Both the position numbers and the translations under genes were made by a program. A DNA stretch of 64,000 nt from Synanceia verrucosa (Eukaryota > Chordata > Actinopteri > Perciformes > Synanceiidae), in contig CM056563.1 in NCBI GenBank assembly GCA_029721515.1, positions 17,613,954-17,677,953 on the forward strand. The letters run 5' to 3'. Below, one piece after another: positions 36,957 through 47,736 of this stretch; the stretch's first letter is position 1, and each line of letters begins with the position of its first letter. Under the pieces are notes generated by a model that was not told where the DNA came from, did no database searches, and saw only the letters and a list, made by a program, of their open reading frames with translations.

Positions 36957-39900
36957 ATGTCCGGCTTTGACGACCCTGGAGTTTATTACAGTGATAGCTT
37001 CGGAGGGGGAGACGGACACGGCGTGGATGAAGGAGGACTGAAGAAGATCCAGATCAAGAAACGGTTCCGTGAGTTTCTCCGGCAGTTCAGGGAGGGGACC
37101 GACCGCACCGGCTTCACTTATAAATACAGGTGGGTCAATAAAAAGAGATCATGGAAGTATGGAAATGACTGAGGCAACAGGGAGGAGAGTGATTCAAGGT
37201 CTGAAGTGTTTATTGTCATGTGAACAGCAATATGCTTCCCTGTACAGTGAAGCACTTCCTTTTCCATCCACAGTGATAGTCATTAAATCAAAGTATAACA
37301 GATAAATAAAGGCACCTTAAATTATGCAATATTGAGCAGAAAGATTCCTGTCAGCAGTTTAAGAGTCTACTACTATCTGACAGAATATTAATAAAGATGA
37401 TTCGGACACCATTATTAAATGGTATTCAGTTGTTGTTGTTTTTTTTAAATTAATTTGGCTGAGAAAACTGTTTCATAAAGGCAGGATATGGAGGCGTTTT
37501 CAGAAGTATGAGCTAGTTACTCTGATGATGTCATCAAGGTCATCCCTGCTGGGCTTCCCTGCTCACATTGCTGTCCCCATGACCTGACCCCAGATAAGCG
37601 GAAGAGGATGGATGATGGATAGATCGCTGAAGCATCAGCACAGAAAGGAGTTTGAATTTAAATTTTAATTAACGAATTAACCTAATCCCCATGTATGTTT
37701 TTGGATGGTGGGAGGAAGCCAGAGTACCCGGAGAGAACCCACGCAGACACGGGGAGAACATGCAAACTCCACACAGAAAGGCCCTGGGTTGGGAATCAAA
37801 CCCAGTACCTTCAGTGCTAATCACTGCACCACCATGCCGCCCAAGATGAACACATTATTACTTAATTCATTATCATGAGAAAACAATCTTTGTTATATCG
37901 CGATAACGTCTTAATAAGTCATAATCATGAGATAATTAAAAAAAAATCTAAATCCATGGCCCTGGCTTCTGTAATGGAGGATCCTCCACTTCGTACTTAG
38001 AAAGTAAACAACAGTATAGTAAATCACTACACTGTACATGTTTAACAAACTATAATTAGTCAATCAGGTGTTAAAGAAGTATGTTGTGTTTGTTTTAGAT
38101 CTGACATCTTATAAATCATTACCACGTTATAAATTGACTCTGTTTTCTCTTTTTAAATCAGAGATGAGCTGAAGAGGCACTACACCTTAGGGGAATATTG
38201 GGTGGAGGTGGAGATGGAGGACCTGGCCAGCTTTGACGAGGATCTGTCTGACTGTCTCTACAAGGTTCCCTCTGAGAACCTGCCACTGGTGAGCCCGGCA
38301 CTGAGTTGAAACCTTATTCACTTAAAAAAAACACCACAATATTTTCTCAATAACCCTTTTTACTGAATATAGTCTCCTACATTAGCTGTGGATGGATGCT
38401 ATCGGCTAACGTGTCAGGGTCATATAGAACCGCCGAACCTGCATGACCACAGAAAAAAGTAACATCCTCTAACAGCCTGGTCTAATTTACAGCTCGAGGA
38501 AGCTGCTAAGGAGGTAGCTGATGAGGTGACCCGTCCCCGTCCAGCAGGGGAGGAGACAGTCCAGGACATCCAGGTCATGCTGAGGAGCGACGCACATCAC
38601 GCTTCCATCCGGGGCCTCAAGGTACCTGCATACGCCGCTCTGCTTGCTCTCGTAGTTCAGCCCTCGACCTTCTGACCTTTTGTCATTTCCTCTGCCTTTG
38701 TAGTCCGAGCAGGTGTCCCGTCTGGTGAAGGTGCACGGCATCATCATCTCAGCCACAGCGGTGAAGGCGAAGGCCACCAAGGTGTGTCTTCAGTGTCGAG
38801 GCTGTCGCGCAATCATCAACAACATCCCTCTGCCTCCAGGCCTGCAGGGTTACGCTCTGCCGCGCAAGTGCAACACGTGAGTATGACCGCCTGGGTCGAG
38901 CACATTTTCACTGTTAGAGATCATATTTGTGTCACAGGTTTTATTCTCATTACGTCCAACAACTTGTCTCTTTTCTCAGTGAAAATGCTGGAAGGGTGAA
39001 GTGTCCTGTGGACCCCTACTTCATCATCCCGGACCGCTGCGTTTGCGTTGACTTCCAGACTCTGCGGCTGCAGGAATCCCCAGATGCTGTGCCTCACGGC
39101 GAGATGCCCCGTCACCTGCAGCTCTATTGCGACAGGTAAAGAGCTCGCTGTCAAGAAATCCAGGATGGTTTTCTGCAGCTGTGCACTCACATCATTTGAA
39201 ATGTGCAGGATGGCTCACAGTTTCTCTCTCGTCCATCTCCTCCTTCAGGTATCTGTGTGATCGCGTTGTCCCAGGCAACCGAGTGACCATCATGGGCATC
39301 TACTCCATCAAGAAGATGGCGGCTGCGAAGGCCAAAGGCAAAGAGAAAAGTGCTGGTGTGGGGATTCGTGCTTCCTACCTGCGAGTGGTCGGCATCCAGA
39401 TGGACGCAGAAGGGGCCGGTAAAGATGAATTTCCACGTAGAAATGATTGGTGTGATACATGTGATGTTTATGTTCATTCATTTATTTTCTCCTCCTCCAC
39501 CAGGTCGTGGTGCTACTGGCTCAGTCTCTCCACAGGAAGAGGAGGAACTGAGAGCACTGTCTGCTACACCCAACATCTACGACTCCCTGGCTCGCTCCGT
39601 CGCTCCCTCCATCTACGGCAGTGATGATCTGAAAAAGGCCATCACCTGTCTGCTGTTTGGGGGTTCAAGGAAGAGGTGAGATGCCACAGATTCAGTTCTT
39701 GACTCTCAAAACAGTTCAGTAAATGAATAAAATAAAAATAAATCTCATGTACAAACAACTGTATTCATGCAGGTTTTTCACCACCTAGGCACATTTGCAC
39801 ATGCCACGATAATGTTAGAATTGACCTTCACTGAATTTCCTGTTAATGCTTGTAGTTTTTTTTTTTTGTTTTTTGTTTTTTTTTTCTCCCTGTCACTTCA

Positions 39901-42900
39901 GGCTTCCTGATGGTCTCACTCGTAGGGGCGACATCAACCTGCTGATGTTGGGAGACCCTGGAACAGCCAAGTCTCAGCTGCTGAAATTTGTGGAGCGATG
40001 CTCACCTATCGGGGTATTTATCTCTTCTCTTTTGGCACCTCATCCTGAATTGTAATGCTGGTGTGTGAATTCATCCTCTGATCCAGAGCCTCCCTTTGTG
40101 TGCCGTCAGGTTTATACCTCCGGTAAGGGCAGCAGTGCAGCCGGTCTGACTGCCTCGGTGTTGAGGGACCCCAGCACTCGTGGATTCATCATGGAGGGAG
40201 GAGCCATGGTTCTGGCCGACGGTGGAGTTGTTTGCATCGATGAGTTTGACAAGGTAAAGTAAAATGTTTGAAAGTGGAACTTCACCCCAGCTCTCAGTCT
40301 TACGTCCAACCAAAGCTTCGTTAGTAGAAAATATCAATATATTATAACTGAGACTCAGTGCAGCTGTTCAGTGTTAATACAATAGATGGTTTGTTGAGTC
40401 ATTTTCAACCTTCAAATGTAGATTTTTTTTTTATTATTTTTTATTGTTTTGCCTTATTTTTCTTCTTCTGTCACTTGAACCTTGTTGCTGTGGGAATAAA
40501 AGGTTTATCTTATTTTTTAGTTCATAGCCTAAAACACGTTTAAGTGTGCAGTTCCAGTTTAACTTCATTCACTATTTAGGATTAAAGTCAAAATCTTCTT
40601 TTGCTATTCAGATGAGAGAGGATGACAGAGTGGCCATCCATGAAGCCATGGAGCAACAGACCATCTCCATCGCCAAGGTATTTACCCCAACACACTGTCC
40701 TTTAATGAGCTGAGCGGCTAACGGGGCAAACTAACATCATGACCCCTCCACCACCACAGGCTGGCATCACCACCACCCTGAACTCTCGCTGCTCGGTGCT
40801 AGCTGCTGCTAACTCAGTGTTTGGTCGCTGGGACGACACAAAGGGGGAAGACAACATCGACTTCATGCCCACCATCTTGTCCCGTTTTGACATGATCTTC
40901 ATCATCAAAGACCACCACGACCAGCAGAGAGACATGGTGAGGAGGTTCGGTCATGACTGGAAGTCTGCAGCTTTTCAGCCTGTGGGAAGCAGCAGGGAGT
41001 AAATGCTCTTTGTCTGTTCGTAGACGCTGGCTCGTCACGTGATGAACGTTCACCTGAGCGCTCAGACGCAGACCGAGGGCGTCGAGGGCGAGATTCCCCT
41101 GACCACCTTCAAGAAATACATAGCCTATTCCCGAAGGTGAGTCTCATCAGGGGTGTGCATAGACTTTTTGAAGGGCAGGGGCTAAAAGAAAACAAGGGCG
41201 CCTACAGCATGCTCTCAGGGCAGTTAAGCATGCATTTTTGCCACCCAAGAGGGCAAGTTTTCATGTTCTGGCTAGCCAAGAGGGCAGTATAGTGTGTTTT
41301 ATCAACCAGGGGGGCACTTTAGTTCATGTTTTTGCCTTCCAAGGGGGCACTTTAATGCACATTTTTCAAATCTAAATTTATATTTCTGGCAGCACAGCAG
41401 AAGATAAAGTTCTTTGCAGTTTTAGTGTGCTCATTAGTGTAATTTTTTTTTAAATTTTTTTACAGTAAATGTGGTCCCCGTCTCTCTGCGGCGGCAGCGG
41501 AGAAGCTGAAAAACAGATACGTGGTGATGAGGAGCGGCGCAAGGGAGCATGAAAGAGAGACCGACAAGAGGCCCTCCATCCCCATCACTGTCAGGTATTT
41601 TCACGTCAGTGCTGAACTTCAAGCTAGGCAATTTTATTCTAGAAGCATTTCTTTGTTTCACTCATTGATGGTGACCGGACTCTTCCACAAAGCAAGGCAG
41701 ACAGTTTGCCAGTACTGACATGCTGTCTTGCTGCCTGTGAGTTCCAGTAATAATAGCAATGATTGCCATCATTATCATGTTTATCTCACATGAGGAGGCT
41801 GGGTACTTTTTGTTGGAGATGACACGCTGCTACAAGCTTCTGCTCGCTGGTATCAAAGTACTCACTTGTGTTTGTGCCCCTTCAGGCAGCTGGAGGCTGT
41901 TGTGCGTATTGCAGAGTCCCTGGCCAAGATGAAGCTGCAGGCTGTGGCTGGAGAGGAAGAGGTTGATGAAGCCCTCAGACTCTTCCAGGTTTCCACACTG
42001 GATGCTGCGCTGTCAGGCAGCCTCTCAGGTGTGTTTTACACTGCTTGTGTGAGTTTTAGGATAGGTGGTTAAAACTATGGCTGGCAAACTATATAAATAG
42101 AATTGCAGTATTTCATTAATTACTTGCTATTAATCACATTTCATATTGTAAATTTGAAATTCTATTACTTTAGTGGTTTCACAGCAGTTTAAGTCTTCAT
42201 GATGTTGGCTGGTCTACAGTGAGCTGACACCCATTTAACAAGCGCTGTAGTTAACTTCTTCCATTTAGTTTCATCCTCAGGTCCTCACTCCTAAATAGTG
42301 CCTCAATACTTGAGTGATATTTTAATTCCATTTATGTATGTATGCAATGCTGTTGTTTCGCCACACCAGCGGTAAGATGCAGGAAGTGTGTGTCAGAGTG
42401 ACAAAACAGCAGCATGAGATTAACACACGTGTTATAAAACTAGGGGCCACTGAACTTTGAGTCTCAGTGAAGCATGTCAACTCAAATGCCAAATGTCAGT
42501 GATACTTTAATTCCATTTCAAAGAAGGTCCATATTAAGTTTGTTTCAGCTGAACACAAAGATTATTTTACAACATCTCTCAATGTTTCATCACTAGGAGT
42601 GGAGGGCTTCACCTCTCAGGAGGACCAGGAAATGATTTCACGTGTTGAGAAGCAGCTGAAGAGACGTTTCGCCATCGGCTCACAGGTGTCCGAGCACAGC
42701 ATCGTGCAAGACTTCACCAAACAGGTCAGTCTGAGAATATCTTGATGGAAAAGATGTGTCTGTTATATAATATTCTACTGTTATTATGTAATGATACACA
42801 TCCTGTAGATTTTTTTTTTGTCAGATAATACTGGGGATGAGTGTGTCTGTGTATTGATTTGTGCCTGGTCATTTATATGGGCAGTCATTCAGAGAATGAA

Positions 42901-43332
42901 GAGGAGAAAAACTGTTTTTTAAACAAGTACACACACATACTCATGACTACGAAAAGCGGCCAGACAAACAGGAAAAGACTATAAAGTCTGTCCTGCTAGG
43001 TGAGGCTTGAATTTCGTGTCACTTTTTCCCCTCTGGTGGATCTGTCTGTTTGGATTAGTGACGTGGGCTTGTGTAAATATCCCCTGGGACAAGGAGACAG
43101 AAGTATTTTCTTAAATCAATATTTTAAAACGTGTTTTGCATAATGACGGAAAACAAAGCAGCCGAGACAAATAAGAATATGTTCTATTTTCTAAGTAACC
43201 TCTGAGCTTTCCTGTTTTCTGCATTAACAGAAATATCCAGAACACGCCATCTACAAAGTCCTTCACTTGATGCTGAGGAGGGGCGAGCTGCAGCACCGCA
43301 TGCAGAGGAAAGTGCTCTACAGAGTCAAGTAG
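36957..43332 (+). CDS. mcm5: MCM5, replicative helicase subunit
   Basis: Sixteen coding exons: 36957-37129, 38162-38288, 38493-38621, 38704-38876, 38980-39135, 39249-39418, 39504-39675, 39902-40013, 40110-40253, 40612-40677, 40760-40936, 41024-41136, 41466-41594, 41886-42028, 42597-42724 and 43231-43332. They sum to 2,214 nt (737 residues; human MCM5 has 734). It is one of six AAA+ subunits of the MCM2-7 ring that licenses and unwinds replication origins in the nucleus. Seen are the start MSGFDDPGVYYSDSF, a zinc-binding site (CLQCRGC ... RKCNT ... VKCPVDP), Walker A GDPGTAKSQLLK near residue 384, Walker B VVCIDEFDK near 444, the arginine-finger motif SRFD near 515, and the winged-helix C-terminus ending HRMQRKVLYRVK. 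No lesion is visible. Its stop lies 287 bases from that of hmox1 on the other strand. ATTAAA at 43502-43507 is the likely poly(A) signal. Confidence 0.97.
37580..37843 (-). mobile_element. tRNA-derived SINE, copy F (mcm5 intron 1, truncated)
   Basis: TTAACCTAATCCCCATGTAT to CTGCACCACCATGCCGCCC matches the head half of the SINE family in minus orientation. The middle is replaced or decayed, although GATAAGCGGAAGAGGATGGA at the left resembles a tail in the other direction. Confidence 0.7.
41160..41375. repeat. Imperfect ~32-bp tandem repeat in mcm5 intron 12
   Basis: About five units open with GGGCA and contain a TTTA or TTTT stretch and a CATG-like core, for example GGGCACTTTAGTTCATGTTT. They lie between 41217 and 41370, directly after a TGTGCATAGACTTTTT leader. 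They may be subterminal repeats of a DNA transposon; no inverted end was found. Confidence 0.55.
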
Positions 43333-43564
43333 AGCGACATGTGCTCTAAAACATATCCATTATTGTTGATGTAAATAGTTTTGGTCCACTCTGTATATTA
43401 CAATAGACATCTTTAGAATAACCTGTGTCACAATGAAAACATGTCTGATTATGTGTCACTGTCTTACAAAGATGTTATTAACTTTCTGCATGACTTAAAG
43501 AATTAAAGTATTTGAAATTGTATTTGGACTTTTCAAGCTCTGATCTTTTTATTCACAAATTCCA

Positions 43565-43568
<4 letters not shown>

Positions 43569-43596
<28 letters not shown>
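43569..43596. repeat. Poly(T) tract between mcm5 and hmox1
   Basis: An uninterrupted run of 28 T lies between the two convergent 3' ends, just beyond the hmox1 stop codon on the transcribed side. Confidence 0.95.
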
Positions 43597-43600
<4 letters not shown>

Positions 43601-43618
43601 AAAGTGCTTTATGTGCGT

Positions 43619-44821
43619 CTACAGGGCGTAGATTCCCATCCCAATAGTTGTCAGCACCACACATAGTCCCATAGTGAACTGCATGATGGGTGTAGATGGG
43701 AACATGGCGGCTTGATGAACGTTGTCTGCTGATTCTGTCACGATGCTCAACATTTTCTGCAAGTCATCAAAAACCTGACGGAAAAGGCATAAAAACATTC
43801 AGCATGTTGACACATTGGTTTCCTCTTTTGGCTGGTTTCACTGTGATTTCTGCTCTTATTGGTCAGTGATGTCACACTACGTCTGTTCTTTGCTTTGGTC
43901 TCACCTGGATGTTGAACTCGAAGGCGGCGGCGGCCTCCTCCAGCACCGCCGCCCTCTCCTCCTCTGTCAGCTCGATGCTGTTCATCCGGCTCCTGTACAG
44001 CTGCTTGAAGCGGTGGGGGCTGGTCACACTGGGGAAGGAGAAGAACAAAAGCCCCTCTTTGCCGCTCAGCCCTAGAGATTTCTGGGTTATCTTTCCCAGC
44101 ACTTGACCTCCTGAGAGGTCGCCAAGATAACGAGTGTAGGCGTGGGCCACCAACAGCTCTGGCTTCTCTTTGCCAATCTGAAAAATAATGATGCATCCAG
44201 CTGTTAATCCCCAATAAGCCTGAATATTAACTGATCGTCTTCTTCTGCGCTCACCTTCCGTAGTCTCTGCTCATATCTGTGTGTGGCTGCAGGAACTATC
44301 ACCCGCTTCCTCCAGTCAGAGCCAAAAAAATGCTCCAGGTCACTTTCGAGCGTTTCCAAGCGGGCCAGTTCCTGAGGGAAGTATATCGGGGCAACAGCTG
44401 GATGGGAGGAATTTCTGTCTAGCTCCTCCTCAAGCGCTTTGTAGATTTCATAGAGGGAACACAACAGAACCTGGTGGAAGATAAAGTTCCACTTTTCAGG
44501 ACAATGCCATAATGTAACAGGAAGTGTGTTGTTAGTGTGGAGTTTACCTTGTACTGTTGCAGGGTGATCTGTCCTTTCTGGTAACTCAGCATCAGCTGAG
44601 TGTTTTCAGCTCTGACATGACTGTCCTTAGTGGCTGCTTTGATCTGCTCTGATAAATCACTGAAGGCAAAGAAAGACAATATTCAAAAAATTTCAATTAA
44701 AATACATTTACTTTAAAATTTGACAGATCTGTGTGATTTTAAAAAATAATAAATAATGATAATTGCCAAACCTGCCAACTTCCCCTGTGTCATTTTTCCG
44801 AGCACTCTTCATGGCCTCCAT
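43619..44821 (-). CDS. hmox1: Haem oxygenase 1
   Basis: Five coding exons on the minus strand, 5' to 3': 44821-44772, 44659-44548, 44470-44255, 44177-43905 and 43774-43619. They sum to 807 nt (268 residues; human HMOX1 has 288). The enzyme opens haem to biliverdin, CO and iron at the ER membrane, using electrons from cytochrome P450 reductase. The proximal haem ligand is His about 31 in SHVRAEN. The family signature LLVAHAYTRYLGDLSGGQ is intact, including the distal-helix Gly/Asp residues. QLYRSRMNSIELTEEER follows, and a C-terminal hydrophobic anchor (QFTMGLCVVLTTIGMGIYAL) ends the protein. The N-terminus MEAMKSARKNDTGEVGSDLS is short; a second ATG lies three codons on. AATAAA for this strand is at 43553-43548. 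The gene is tail to tail with mcm5. A teleost hmox1a/b label cannot be decided from this window. Confidence 0.95.
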
Positions 44822-44830
44822 CTGTGTAGA

Positions 44831-45652
44831 CTAGAATGAAGGTTGGTTTGGTTAAATTAACTACGTAGTTAAGGAATTAATGGACCGTGTGGAGGCCTCG
44901 TCCTCTGCAAAGTTCATTAATTCCAGTATATACAACAAAAAAATAAATAAATTCACTCTGTTTCTCTGGGACATATTAAAGCACAATCCTATTAGATTGT
45001 TAACTATAACATTGCGTATGATCAACACTATTAATAGAACTTAACAGGATATTTCACAATAAGACTATCTAGTTATCCAGCCATGTCATTGTCCCCAAAG
45101 ATTTTTCACAAAATCTTTATTAGTATAATGTTAGAATAAAGCTAAAGATTTGCTTGGAGGATTCAAAGACATTAACCATTTGTGTGGTTAGAACAGAATA
45201 TAACATTTTTTTTCCCCATTGGAGGAAATTTACTTGTTACAGCACTTGTTTACTTGAAACAAGTATGAAAACAACAATATTGAAATAATAGAAAAATAAA
45301 TAGTAATTAAAACTATTTTGTACTAAAAAAAATAATTTTAATGGCAAATGAAATAAAATGCAATATGTAGACTATGAATATGACTTCTAAAATATAAACA
45401 GTGAAAAACAGTTGCAGTTGACAAACGATAAATATAACCTGGCAGGACGTTAACAACAAGACTAATTGCATGACGTGTAATTTTGTTTACTTACTTCTTG
45501 CAGCTTGAATGTCAAAGACGCCACTTACTCAGCACTGTAAATAAGATTAAATAAAAGTAAATAAGGAATTAATGAACACCCTGCAACTAATCAGAATGAC
45601 AGTATTTGCCAAGACCATGGTATAAGCACATTAAATATATTTTAAAACACAC
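44831..45652 (-). other. hmox1 5'UTR intron
   Basis: Lies between the hmox1 5'UTR exon (donor GTGTGT at 45652) and the first coding exon (acceptor at 44832-44831). It is A/T-rich and includes a LINE-tail-like piece around 45200-45300 (CCATTGGAGGAAATTTACTT, GTTACAGCACTTG). No coding content seen. Confidence 0.5.
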
Positions 45653-45705
45653 CTTTAGTAACCTAAAGTCTTCTGTCTTTCACGCTGGTTGATGGTCCTC
45701 TGTGT
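45653..45705 (-). other. hmox1: hmox1 5'UTR exon (predicted)
   Basis: On the minus strand, sequence downstream of the TATA-like box ends CTAAAG|GTGTGT, a good splice donor, and matches the acceptor before the first coding exon. The 5' limit is set about 25-30 bases from the TATA-like box and is approximate. Confidence 0.55.
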
Positions 45706-45730
45706 CCTCACACATCTGTCCTGCCTGTCT

Positions 45731-45793
45731 CTTATATCCAGCCATAATTTGCTGTCGCTGCTCAGTCAAATGGGAAGTGTGACTGCTGACTCA
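45731..45793 (-). promoter_or_regulatory. hmox1 promoter with two ARE/MARE sites
   Basis: On the minus strand a TATAAG box lies at 45736-45731. Upstream are TGACTGAGCA (45768-45759), which fits the antioxidant response element TGACnnnGC, and TGAGTCAGCA (45793-45784), which fits the MARE/stress-response element TGAGTCAGC. In mammals such sites in the HMOX1 enhancers bind NRF2-small Maf and the repressor BACH1; here they sit unusually close to the TATA box. Sites are observed; binding is inferred. Confidence 0.75.
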
Positions 45794-46070
45794 TGTTGTA
45801 TCCCAGACTGGTAACGCTTAAACATGACAAAGTAGATGTGTGAAAATGATGGTGAAATCTGAAAACATGATGAGGCAGAAATCCTAAATTCACCACCACA
45901 CTTTGTACAACAACGGTTTGGGAAGGAAATGTTGGTCTTTTGTGTCCATGACATTTATTTGACACTCAGGTTTTCAGATTAAATATATAAAGAGCTTAAA
46001 ACGTGTTGAAAACCACTGACAGGTGGGCCTGTCACTGCTTGTATACAAAGACAATGTGTTCCATGTTGCA

Positions 46071-46235
46071 CTGAAACCAGCAAAAATGACAAAGTGAATG
46101 TGTCAACACGCTTATAGTTTTTATGCGTTTTTTGTTTCTGGTGACTTGCAGAAAATGTTGAGCATCATGACAGAAGCAGTGGACAATGTCATGCAGTTCA
46201 CTATGGGATTTCATGTGGTGCTAATGCCATGGGGC
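46071..46235 (+). pseudogene. hmox1 intron/last-exon fragment, inverted
   Basis: The plus strand from ACTGAAACCAGC through GACTTGCAGAAAATGTTGAG to CAGTTCACTATGGGAT matches the end of hmox1 intron 4 and the last coding exon (43774-43619 region, minus strand). It is in the opposite orientation to hmox1, with a deletion where ACGTTCATCAAGCC is expected. No open frame to the natural stop remains. Confidence 0.85.
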
Positions 46236-46264
46236 CCCTTTGACATCCTGAATAATTTGCAAAA

Positions 46265-46510
46265 TAGACAACATTGTCCATTGTTTTTGTTGTGACACAA
46301 CACTTTTGGGCTAGTTGTTGAAAACTTGGAAGAAAAGGCATCAGCATGTTGACGCATTCACTTCCTGTTTTTTCTAGTGTGACTTGTGACACCACAGTAA
46401 ATCTGCTCTTTGCTCTCCTCTCGCCTGGTGTTGACCCTCTCCTCCTCTGTCAGCTCGATGCTGTTCATCCAGCTCCTGTACAGCTGCTTTAAGCAGTTGA
46501 GGCTCATTGG
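46265..46510 (-). pseudogene. hmox1 penultimate/last-exon fragment
   Basis: In hmox1 orientation it contains CTGTACAGGAGCTGGATGAA and CATCGAGCTGACAGAGGAGG, from the fourth coding exon with most of the 3' half of that exon deleted. Then comes intron-like sequence with TGCGTCAACATGCTGATGCC, and a degenerate last exon (GTGTTGTGTCACAACAAAA). It faces the plus-strand fragment at 46071-46235, so the two form an inverted pair. Confidence 0.82.
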
Positions 46511-46730
46511 GGGGTCAAAAGTGAAATGCTCAAACAGTTTATTTATCAAAACAGGCCTCTTGACCCTCTCTAGACTTGCTTTATTATAACAAATACTTAC
46601 ACATATTTAATTTATTAAAGCAAGTCACACTGGGAGCCAGTCTGTGTTGTTAGTGAACCACCAGACCCCAACCCGCTGACTTATTACAAGAGAAAAGCCA
46701 CCTGAGCAATTACTAGATTTTGCATGTGTA

Positions 46731-46865
46731 TGTATGAGAAGTTCTCTCTGGGTTCTCACAGTTCCTCCCACCCTCCAAAGACATGCAGGTTATGTTAAGT
46801 GGTGACTCTCATGGTCTGGTGATCTGTCCAGGGTGAACCCTGCCTTCAGCCAGCTGGATGAATGA
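46731..46865. repeat. SINE-related dispersed repeat
   Basis: GTTCTCTCTGGGTTCTCACA, CTCCAAAGACATGCAGGTTA and TGTCCAGGGTGAACCCTGCC resemble the body of the SINE family elsewhere in the window, but more diverged. No target duplication seen. Confidence 0.5.
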
Positions 46866-47241
46866 ATGAATGAGTGGGTGAAAGAATGAATATTACTCTG
46901 TATCCAAGCTGTTTACTGTGTATGCGCATATGTTTATCTTATCTCACTTTTTGTTGCTGATGCTGATTCTGTTATAATTCTACCCGGTCTAAACCATTGT
47001 TAGGGGACAACACACAGAAACTGTGATGGATCTTTGCATTTAACACTTAAATTTGTCATTAGGGCTGTCTGCAGCTAGATAAACATCCATAACTCCACAC
47101 CTGGACTCTGGATCTCTTTATTTCTACACTCGAAATGGCATCCTGAGTACGTGAGGCCATTGCTGACACACCTATAAACACTCACAAACAAATGCCTGTG
47201 TGACCTGTTGCATCAAATGCCAGGAGGCATAAAAGGTAGTA

Positions 47242-47355
47242 TATAAGCGAGTTAATCTCACCTGGAGAGAATTAAACGCACGGGAGCAGCAGGAGAGAAG
47301 CATCTTCCAGGTGCAGAATCATTCCTCTGGCTCACAAGACGACATCATCTTGATG
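47242..47355 (+). promoter_or_regulatory. TATA-like box and predicted exon 1 of foxred2 copy 1
   Basis: TATAAG at 47242-47247 is followed by a likely transcription start near 47270. A leader ends ATG|GTGAGT at 47353-47357. Splicing to the acceptor at 47733 joins this ATG in frame to GTT ATG GAT, so translation may begin here with two extra residues or at the ATG in exon 2. Confidence 0.5.
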
Positions 47356-47736
47356 GTGAGTAAAAGTTCTTTATCGGCAGGAGCTTTTATTTTGCCGTAG
47401 AACACACAACCAGTTAGTTCAAGAAGCCAGTGTAGTTTTTACATGTGGTTGAATAGTTAAATAATGGCAATACAAAAAATTAAATTAAAATGGCTGTTAC
47501 CAAAAATAAAATTGAGTTCTTGATTAGTGATTGAAAATATGTTGTAATCCCATGCTCTAAATGACAAACAATCATAAACATATTGATCATTAATAATAAT
47601 TAAATAAATAAACAATAAAGTGCACACTTTTGACTTTGAGCAAAGGACTCTTTGCTCTGTGTTATATTCCATACATTTAGTGGAATTTATGTATTCCACA
47701 TTCATTCATGTACATTGCCTCATTGTCCAACAGGTT

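Noticed and set aside
39127..39624. 165-codon open frame in mcm5
   Set aside because: Frame-shifted reading through mcm5 exon 6 and introns; the MCM5 frame accounts for the coding signal.
46032..46549. A second functional hmox gene upstream of hmox1
   Set aside because: Only inverted, deleted exon fragments are present; the haem-binding exons are missing.
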